A stretch of DNA of 28,877 nucleotides from JBFISM01 sp041608535. GTDB taxonomy: Bacteria > Actinomycetota > Acidimicrobiia > Spongiisociales > UBA5794. A model generated the notes under the pieces. The model had not been told where the DNA came from, did no database searches, and saw nothing but the letters and a program-made list of their open reading frames with translations. The stretch spans positions 1 through 28,877 of the forward strand of contig JBFISM010000031.1 of assembly GCA_041608535.1 (NCBI GenBank), in the 5' to 3' direction. This document shows, in pieces, positions 23,520-28,877 of the stretch (position 1 is its first letter; each line of letters opens with the position of its first letter). Position numbers and translations under genes: made by a program.

Positions 23520-25832
23520 TCAGCGGGGTACACCACCGAGCTCTAGCGCCCCGGGAAGCACGCCATCCCCCCACTGCCCACCGTGCAGATCGAAGGCCAC
23601 GTCGTAGCCGAGCATCTGGATGTCGGCGATGAGCCCGTTCGGGCTGAACTCCAGCCCATCGATGATCATCTCGATGACGTCTTCGTTCGTCTCGGCAGCT
23701 GCTAGTTGGAAGGTCATGCCGGCAAGGGGGTGATCGAGCATGAGCTCATAGTCCTCCTCGTCGGGCAACGAAGCTCGGGCAACTGCCTCGGCAAGTGAAC
23801 GCAGCTCGCTGATGTCGCCGTCGGTCAACGTGAGCTGGAGCGCTTGGTCGTCGAACTCCTCTTCGGAGAGCATCGATCCGGTGAAGATGGCAGTGAGCCC
23901 GCCGATCGTGTGCTTGTCGACGTCGTCGACCACGATCGTGAGGGTCGCTCCTTCCGCCGTGGGTGTTCCGTCGGGGAGAACACTCGTGGTGAGCAACGCC
24001 GCAGACCCAGTGAACTGGCCGAGGTACTCATAGGTGGCCGTCCCGTCGTCATATGTGGTCCAGGTGCGCGATGTATCCACGGATCCCAGTTCCCACCGTG
24101 CGTTCCACGACCCGAGCCCGAACCCCACGCCGGTCTCGGCGCTCCAGTCCATCACCTGAATGGTGGCCGGGCGCACCGCGGTACCGATCGCCGTCGTCGG
24201 GATGCCGCCACCGGTGACGAACGTCCGGTAGGCGGCCTCACCCTCGGGGGTGGTCAGATCGAGTTCGGCGTACGCGAAGTGGTGCCACGCCAGCTCTCTG
24301 TCCGCCGACAGACCGGCGGTGATTCCGATCTTGATGCCGAGGAACGTCTGCTGCTCGATCGCCTCGATCGGACCCGAGTAGATAGCGACCTTGCCATCAT
24401 CGAGCGCGGTGACGCCAAAGCCGAGACCGGTGAAGTCGGTGTGCGTGTCTTCGAGATACAACACCTTGTATTTGGCGGCGAAGGCCGAGCCCTCGATGGC
24501 GCCGCCACGGATGAGCAGCGACGTTCCCGGCGCCATGTCGTACGGGGCAAAGATGTCGGGGAGCACCGATCCGTCACCATCAGCGAGCGCCGCAGCCTGC
24601 GCCGTGGTGATGGTCGCCTCGTAGCTGAGCTCGGTGCCGGCGAAACGCGTGTACTCGAAGGAGAACGGCAGGCCACGGGCGATGCCCTGCAACCATGGCG
24701 AGGAGGTGATGAGCTGTTGCGCCTTCGTCGAGAAGACGCTGAGCACCTCGAGCGCTTTGTATGCCTTGCCGAGGGTGCTCTTGCCGAAATAGACCCGGGC
24801 GGCTCCGGTGTAGGTGGCCGAGATCTCGACGGAGTGGGTGTACTGGAAACCGGGGCCGATACGAACGTCGGACAGGGACACCTCGCCGCCGATCTGCCGG
24901 GTCAATGACCCTCGCGCCGGCAGGAACAACGAGCCGGGTGTGGTCAGACCTGCGCCTGCCGTCCCCTGGTAGGTCCACCCGATGTTGAACAGTGCGGCGA
25001 CGAGGTCGTGCGGGAGAGCCCCCATGATCTCGTCGATCCCGACGAGATCCCCGGGTGACAGCTCATCGGGCAGCTCGATGCCGAGCACGCCGAACACGAC
25101 TCGCTTGTCCGCCTCCGAGTATCTCGCCGGATCGCCACCCGGCACCCTGGACCAGTCGCCTGTCGTCACGGCAAGGGCCACGTTGACCGGAGCTCCGGTG
25201 ACGATGAGCCGGAAGGCCGCAGCCGCATCGTCGGGGTCGGACAGAACACGCCCGAGCTGGGTGCGGAGCTGGGCCGCGAGCGCATGACCCCGGGGCCCGT
25301 CGACGGCGAGCAATTCGGCTGCGATGGCGGTTGCGAGCATCTCGGCGACGAACTGCTCGGTGAGCCCGGCCTGACCCAGCAGATACTCTGCGATGCCGTC
25401 GGTGCCGGCGCCATCCGCCAGCATGGTCAGCACTGTGGCTTCCACCTCCGCCATCCTGGTGTGCAGCGCGAATGCGGCCGCGTCCGAGTACCACTCCTCG
25501 AACGAGAGGGTGCGATCGCCGTTGTGGAGCGCCCACTGGTACCCGGCGCCGAGGGTGGGCCCGGCCCCACCGGCAGCCCCCGCGCCGAGGCTTCCGACCT
25601 CGTGGTGGGCACGGAGCAGACCGGCTCGTTGCCTGAGGCTCGCAGCCCATCCGGCCGCCCAGGCCACGGTGCTGGTGGCGGTGCCGGCCACTGTCTCCCC
25701 ATACGACCAGTAGCTCTCCCCAAAACACAGCATGGCCGCGGCCGCTGCATGTCCTTCGGCCGACTCGGCCAGACCCTCTACGGAGGCGGCCAGCGCATCC
25801 AGGAGGTCGGGGTTTGCAGAGTACGTCGGCAC
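23520..25832 (-). CDS. Large unknown protein of the type VII-like locus, possible substrate
   Basis: A 770-residue protein with no signal peptide or membrane helix. Residues 1-80 look like a WXG100-type helical hairpin (NPDLLDALAASVEGLAESAEGHAAA, then WAAGWAASLRQRAGLLRAH). Residues 100-300 are helical (EEWYSDAAAFALHTRMAEVEATV). Residues about 305-690 are strand-rich with many Gly/Thr/aromatic strands, for example GPGFQYTHSVEISATYTGAA and GVGFGLGSWNARWELGSVD. The last 80 residues are acidic. GTG start at 25832 is preceded by GGGAGGAAC, 13 bases after the TcpC-like stop, so the two genes form an operon. I do not recognise the family. Location and the leaderless helical start suggest a secreted substrate or surface protein. 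Confidence 0.7.
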   Translation of the reverse strand: MPTYSANPDLLDALAASVEGLAESAEGHAAAAAMLCFGESYWSYGETVAGTATSTVAWAAGWAASLRQRAGLLRAHHEVGSLGAGAAGGAGPTLGAGYQWALHNGDRTLSFEEWYSDAAAFALHTRMAEVEATVLTMLADGAGTDGIAEYLLGQAGLTEQFVAEMLATAIAAELLAVDGPRGHALAAQLRTQLGRVLSDPDDAAAAFRLIVTGAPVNVALAVTTGDWSRVPGGDPARYSEADKRVVFGVLGIELPDELSPGDLVGIDEIMGALPHDLVAALFNIGWTYQGTAGAGLTTPGSLFLPARGSLTRQIGGEVSLSDVRIGPGFQYTHSVEISATYTGAARVYFGKSTLGKAYKALEVLSVFSTKAQQLITSSPWLQGIARGLPFSFEYTRFAGTELSYEATITTAQAAALADGDGSVLPDIFAPYDMAPGTSLLIRGGAIEGSAFAAKYKVLYLEDTHTDFTGLGFGVTALDDGKVAIYSGPIEAIEQQTFLGIKIGITAGLSADRELAWHHFAYAELDLTTPEGEAAYRTFVTGGGIPTTAIGTAVRPATIQVMDWSAETGVGFGLGSWNARWELGSVDTSRTWTTYDDGTATYEYLGQFTGSAALLTTSVLPDGTPTAEGATLTIVVDDVDKHTIGGLTAIFTGSMLSEEEFDDQALQLTLTDGDISELRSLAEAVARASLPDEEDYELMLDHPLAGMTFQLAAAETNEDVIEMIIDGLEFSPNGLIADIQMLGYDVAFDLHGGQWGDGVLPGALELGGVPR

Positions 25833-25844
25833 CGTTCCTCCCGA

Positions 25845-26858
25845 TCAGTCGTCGCGTGGCGAGTGTGCGATGTCCTCTGCCGCGGCGAGTTGACCGGCGG
25901 TGAGCGGTCCGGTCGCCAGTGCAGCGACCTTCCACGCTCCACCCTCCGTTTCCACGACCACGTGGTACTCGATGCGGATCGTGCCACCCGTGACTGGGGC
26001 CGCCTCACCGACGATGCGGATCTGCAATCGCTCACCGGTGATCTGAACTGCGGTGATGTCTTCGATGGTGACCGTGGCGAATGGCGCCGGATCGATCGCG
26101 GTGATACCGGCGGCAGCGGTGGTGTATCGCTGGATCTCGTCGGCCCCCGTGGAGTACGCCACGACGAAGCCGGTCGCCAGCGATTGCAGACTCTGGTCGA
26201 CCACCGGTGTGCCGGTCACCACCGCCGGGATCTCCCCCGCCGGTGGTGCCGCTACCCGGACGGGGAGCGACGTCGCCGCAAACGGCCGATCGTCGGGTGC
26301 CGCCACCGCCACCATGTAGAAGTGAGTGCCATCGACGACGTAGCGAGCTCCATCGAGTGTGAGCACCTCAGCCGCAATGGTCAGGTGCCACACATCGGAT
26401 CCGACCGCGGCGACGTCGACGACCACGGCCCTCGTGACATACCGGTCGAAGCTGGTTCGGCTGTCCATCTCCGGCGCGGCCGGGTAGTAGCGGGCGATGG
26501 CCGCCTGCCGTCCAGGACCCGTAGCGGTGAGGTAGGCGGAGACGTACAGCTCGGCGAATCCCTCGATGCCCGCAGGTGGCGTCGGCGCGGTGGGTGGGGG
26601 TGGTTCGACCGGTGCCCGGAGCACGGATGCTGATGGGGCCTCGGCCCGTTCTGGGCTGCGGACCGCCATCCACGCCATCAGTGCAGCCGCGGACACCAGC
26701 CCGGCCACGAGCAACACCGTCCGCACGATGGGCCTCCGTCGATCCGGCGATGAAGCCCGATCGCCCACGACGGTGCCGGCGCCCGTGGAGTCCATCGCCA
26801 TGTCGAGGAGTTCGAGTGGCGGGGTGTGCCCGGAACTGGCACCGCTCGGTGCGTGCAT
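25845..26858 (-). CDS. TcpC-like bitopic membrane protein with two NTF2-like domains
   Basis: A 337-residue protein. The cytoplasmic N-terminus (1-42) precedes one membrane helix (about 44-66, VRTVLLVAGLVSAAALMAWM) and a Pro-rich spacer (82-97). Two related extracytoplasmic domains follow: 98-210 opens FAELYVSAYLTATGPGRQAA, and 222-320 opens LQSLATGFVVAYSTGADEIQ. A helix-then-strand start repeated twice behind a single helix is the layout of TcpC, a conjugation component of Gram-positive bacteria. ATG at 26858 is chosen because AAGGA precedes it and the predicted promoter lies just upstream; the frame to 26924 would run through that promoter. It may serve as an envelope scaffold of the secretion-like locus. 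Confidence 0.6.
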   Translation of the reverse strand: MHAPSGASSGHTPPLELLDMAMDSTGAGTVVGDRASSPDRRRPIVRTVLLVAGLVSAAALMAWMAVRSPERAEAPSASVLRAPVEPPPPTAPTPPAGIEGFAELYVSAYLTATGPGRQAAIARYYPAAPEMDSRTSFDRYVTRAVVVDVAAVGSDVWHLTIAAEVLTLDGARYVVDGTHFYMVAVAAPDDRPFAATSLPVRVAAPPAGEIPAVVTGTPVVDQSLQSLATGFVVAYSTGADEIQRYTTAAAGITAIDPAPFATVTIEDITAVQITGERLQIRIVGEAAPVTGGTIRIEYHVVVETEGGAWKVAALATGPLTAGQLAAAEDIAHSPRDD

Positions 26859-26899
26859 GGTGCTGTCCTTCCATCGATTGACCCGAACAAGCCTGTCTA

Positions 26900-26914
26900 C
26901 TTTGTTTGACAAAG
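26900..26914. promoter_or_regulatory. Operator-like palindrome in the divergent control region
   Basis: CTTTGT-TTG-ACAAAG, 6-base arms with a 3-base centre. It sits on the predicted transcription start of the leftward TcpC-like operon, the usual place for a repressor site. Confidence 0.45.
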
Positions 26915-26942
26915 CGTAGGACACGTATATCTATTCTGTCAA
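26913..26942 (-). promoter_or_regulatory. Leftward promoter for the TcpC-like / 770-residue operon
   Basis: Minus strand TTGACA (26942-26937), an 18-base spacer and TACGCT (26918-26913), which fits the looser TAnnnT -10 of actinobacteria. Predicted start near 26906, about 50 bases before the ATG. Confidence 0.5.
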
Positions 26943-26955
26943 GGTGTAAAAACTC

Positions 26956-26984
26956 TTGACATACGTTAAACATCGCCGTATGGT
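26956..26984 (+). promoter_or_regulatory. Rightward promoter for the WXG100 / FtsK operon
   Basis: TTGACA (26956-26961), a 17-base spacer and TATGGT (26979-26984), the same boxes and spacing as the LysM promoter at 4012-4040. Its -35 faces the leftward -35 across 13 bases, giving an inverted TGTCAAG...CTTGACA pair (26937-26961). Confidence 0.65.
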
Positions 26985-27039
26985 GCCCGGCGATGGGACC
27001 GAGCATCGGGCTCGATCCAGGAGGAAGAAGGAGAAGACC

Positions 27040-27315
27040 GTGGCTGGTACCCAGCAGGTTGATTCCCAGACACTTCGCGACACGGCGGTGGCTTTCGACA
27101 CGAGCGCCGGCAACGTCGGCGACGTCATCACGTCCGTCACCAACTCGATCGGCGCCCTCATCTGGACCGGAGGTATCGCCGACCAGTTCAACGCGGATTT
27201 CACCGACAGCTACAAGCCGATGCTCGAGCAGCTCCAGGCCGACATGCTCGCCACCAAGGGCGCACTCGATGACAAGGCAGCCGAGTACGACCTCGTGTTC
27301 CACGGCACCGGTTGA
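27040..27315 (+). CDS. WXG100-family (ESAT-6-like) protein
   Basis: A 91-residue helical-hairpin protein with the WXG motif as IWTGGIADQF (Trp42-Thr43-Gly44) between two helices (DSQTLRDTAVAFDTSAGNVGDVITS, split in the middle, and SYKPMLEQLQADMLATKGALDDKA). Length and motif position are normal for type VII secretion substrates. No clear YxxxD/E export signal is seen at the C-terminus, so it may leave as a heterodimer, possibly with the next protein. GTG at 27040 is chosen on an AAGGAG site six bases before it; the open frame from 26956 would cover the promoter. Confidence 0.85.
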   Translation: MAGTQQVDSQTLRDTAVAFDTSAGNVGDVITSVTNSIGALIWTGGIADQFNADFTDSYKPMLEQLQADMLATKGALDDKAAEYDLVFHGTG

Positions 27316-27373
27316 TTGCGATTCGAGTTGCGGTCTCCGGGCCGCATCCGCATGACACGGAAGGGAGCGGATC

Positions 27374-27703
27374 GTGTCAACGCCGGCTCAGAAGCGAGCC
27401 TCCGCAGACAGTCTCCGCTGGTACGCGGACATGATCGAGCCAGCCCTCGACGCCGTGCCGGGTCTGTCCCACGATGCGTGGGACTGCCCAGCGGCGGACA
27501 GCTTCAACTCCGAGACCGCCACAAAGCGTTCGAGCCTTGCGGCAGCCGCCGGCAGCCTCCGTACCGTGGCGTGGCTCCTCGACCAAGCAGCGGACGCACA
27601 GGAAGCCGAAGCAGCCGCAGCTGCTGCCGCGGCGGCTGCCGTAGCAGCGACATCGGACATCTCTGACGGCGGGTCGGCAACGATCCCGATTGGGATGTCG
27701 TAG
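27374..27703 (+). CDS. Second WXG100-like protein with Ala-rich tail
   Basis: A 109-residue protein. It has the hairpin shape of WXG100 partners: helix with SADSLRWYADMIEPALDAVPG, a turn at DAWDCPAADSF (Trp36), and a second helix SSLAAAAGSLRTVAWLLDQAA. In the common actinobacterial form this turn reads WxGPAA; here the Gly is replaced by Cys38. A run of ten alanines (81-89 and around) follows, then a short Ser/Asp/Gly tail. GTG at 27374 is preceded by GGGAG. It ends five bases before the FtsK-like gene. It is probably the partner of the first WXG100 protein. Confidence 0.72.
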   Translation: MSTPAQKRASADSLRWYADMIEPALDAVPGLSHDAWDCPAADSFNSETATKRSSLAAAAGSLRTVAWLLDQAADAQEAEAAAAAAAAAAVAATSDISDGGSATIPIGMS

Positions 27704-27708
27704 ACGAC

Positions 27709-28877
27709 ATGCAGGTCGCCCGGATACACGACAACCTCGAGACCGACGTGGAGCTCGCCTTGAGCGACGACACGACGGTCGGCGATGTTGCGGTCGCATT
27801 GTTCGCCGATGAGGCAGCCGCAACCACCCGGCTCAGCCTGGACGGTCGAAGGCTCGACTACGGAGTTCCGGTCGTCGAAAGCGGCTTGGGAACGGGTGCT
27901 GTCATCAGCTTGACCGAAGCCGCAGACTCGAGAGAGCGGCCCGTCGCTCGGCTGACGGTGCTCTGCGGCCCCGGGGCGGGCATGTCGCTGTCCCTCCCTA
28001 CCGGTAGACACTCGGTCGGCTCAGCACCGGGCTCGGGCATCGTGGTCCGGGCACCGGGGGTACGACCCCATCATGGGTATCTGGAAATCGGCGCCGGGGG
28101 GACGGCTCACGTCCAGAGCACACCGTCTGGCGAACCGGCGGCAGCCGGCTCTCCGCTTCTCGGACCGCTCCAACGTCTCCATCCCGACGCATTCCTCCGC
28201 ATCGGTGAAGCCATCTTGCGGTGCCGGCCGATCACAGACGGTGCTCCGACGGGCAGCAGTTGTCCCGGTCGCCGGGGTACGGTCAGCTTCAATCGCCCAC
28301 CTCGCGACATCCGCCGCCGATCGGAACGACCGGTGGCTCTGCCGGAGAGGCCGAAGCCGCCATCGCAACGGGGCCCGGTGTCGGTCGTGATGCTGATCAC
28401 CCCGATCGTGTTCGGGGTTGCCATGGCGATCCTGATTCATCCCCGCATGGCCATGTTCGCCGCCCTCGCTCCGCTGACCGTCATCGGTCACAAGATCGAC
28501 GGCAGACGCAAGCAGCGGAAGTTCGCCCGCGAATCCGCCATCGAGAACGCACACAACGCCGAACTGCTCGCCGTCGAACTGGCCAAGCGGCGAGCCCGGG
28601 AAGTCGTGCGCCGCCGGACAACGTACCCGGCGCCGGCGGAGTTGGTGGAACGAGCGGCGAGACCGACGACCACGCTCTGGGAACGACGTCCTCGCCACGA
28701 GGACTTCATGCAACTGGTCTGTGGATATGGCTACGACCGCTGGCTCCCTGAGTTCGATCGCGACCCACTCACCGTGGCCGACGAGTTGATCGAAACCATG
28801 CGGTCATCGAGCGCACTCCCCCTCGCCCCTCTCACCGTCGCCATGACCGCCGGCCAGGTCCTCGGCCTGGCGGGACA
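27709..28877 (+). CDS. FHA/FtsK-type secretion ATPase (EccC-like), N-terminal part; cut by window end
   Basis: An uninterrupted frame of 389 codons from ATG 27709 to the window edge, with no stop. Residues 1-70 look like a ubiquitin-like fold (TTVGDVAVALF, LSLDGRRLDYG, GAVISL). Residues 80-175 look like an FHA domain, but the usual Gly-Arg and Ser-x-x-His positions read VGSAPGSG and RPHHGYL, so phosphothreonine binding is doubtful. Two membrane helices follow (about 224-260, VVMLITPIVFGVAMAILI and FAALAPLTVIGHK), then DGRRKQRKFARES and LWERRPRHEDFMQLVCGYG, a stretch typical of EccC-type proteins just before their FtsK domains. The Walker motifs lie beyond the window. It is the expected motor of the type VII-like secretion system. 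Confidence 0.8.
   Translation, partial: MQVARIHDNLETDVELALSDDTTVGDVAVALFADEAAATTRLSLDGRRLDYGVPVVESGLGTGAVISLTEAADSRERPVARLTVLCGPGAGMSLSLPTGRHSVGSAPGSGIVVRAPGVRPHHGYLEIGAGGTAHVQSTPSGEPAAAGSPLLGPLQRLHPDAFLRIGEAILRCRPITDGAPTGSSCPGRRGTVSFNRPPRDIRRRSERPVALPERPKPPSQRGPVSVVMLITPIVFGVAMAILIHPRMAMFAALAPLTVIGHKIDGRRKQRKFARESAIENAHNAELLAVELAKRRAREVVRRRTTYPAPAELVERAARPTTTLWERRPRHEDFMQLVCGYGYDRWLPEFDRDPLTVADELIETMRSSSALPLAPLTVAMTAGQVLGLAG

Noticed and set aside
27581..27650. Trinucleotide-like GCN repeat
   Set aside because: It encodes the poly-alanine part of the second WXG100-like protein with mixed Ala codons, so it is a protein-level run rather than a DNA repeat.
1..28877. CRISPR arrays, insertion sequences, integrase genes or attachment sites
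   Set aside because: No regularly spaced repeats, transposase motifs or long terminal repeats were seen; the TcpC-like gene alone does not show a mobile element.

Overview
The window is high-GC, densely packed bacterial DNA from an actinobacterium. Evidence includes GTG starts, many 4-bp GTGA stop/start overlaps, an apparently leaderless gene, BldC-type helix-turn-helix proteins, an F420-type (LLM class) oxidoreductase, an actinobacterial Tad pilus operon and a WXG100/FtsK type VII secretion-like locus. An Acidimicrobiia-like lineage is my guess. No rRNA, tRNA, CRISPR array, insertion sequence or phage gene was found.

Layout. (1) 52-3735: a cupredoxin-like lipoprotein converges on a minus-strand operon running ctaA (heme A synthase) - ctaB (heme O synthase) - an overlooked 56-residue membrane protein (1613-1783) - an aminoglycoside-phosphotransferase-like kinase. 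(2) 4047-4967: a LysM membrane protein behind a strong promoter (TTGACA-17-TATGGT) placed so that the start codon is about the transcription start. (3) 4997-12431: a minus-strand Tad/Flp-type pilus operon in the order CpaB-like, TadZ/CpaE-like, TadA, TadB, TadC, a Flp-like small pilin, three TadE/TadG-like pseudopilins and an anchored accessory protein. Most junctions overlap. A BldC-like regulator is divergent from it at 12563, and a second BldC-like protein lies at 13384-13638. (4) 13689-16336: murI overlapping metX, then a divergent PNPOx-like flavoprotein. (5) 16600-23453: an F420-type LLM oxidoreductase, a very unusual MMPL/RND-like membrane protein, a nitroreductase and a DUF3179 lipoprotein. 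(6) 23520 to the right edge: a type VII secretion-like locus. From a shared divergent control region, one arm encodes a TcpC-like bitopic protein and a 770-residue protein of unknown function. The other arm encodes two small WXG100-type proteins and an FHA/FtsK-type (EccC-like) ATPase cut by the window end.

The two most unusual things are these. First, the 1212-residue MMPL-like protein has lost the conserved Asp-Tyr proton-relay pair. It carries a roughly 370-residue acidic linker and ends in what looks like a degenerate histidine-kinase-type (GHKL) ATP-binding fold. Second, the type VII-like locus pairs WXG100 proteins and an FHA-FtsK ATPase with a TcpC-like, conjugation-type membrane protein and a large leaderless unknown protein. 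All family assignments come from reading motifs by eye; no database search was run.
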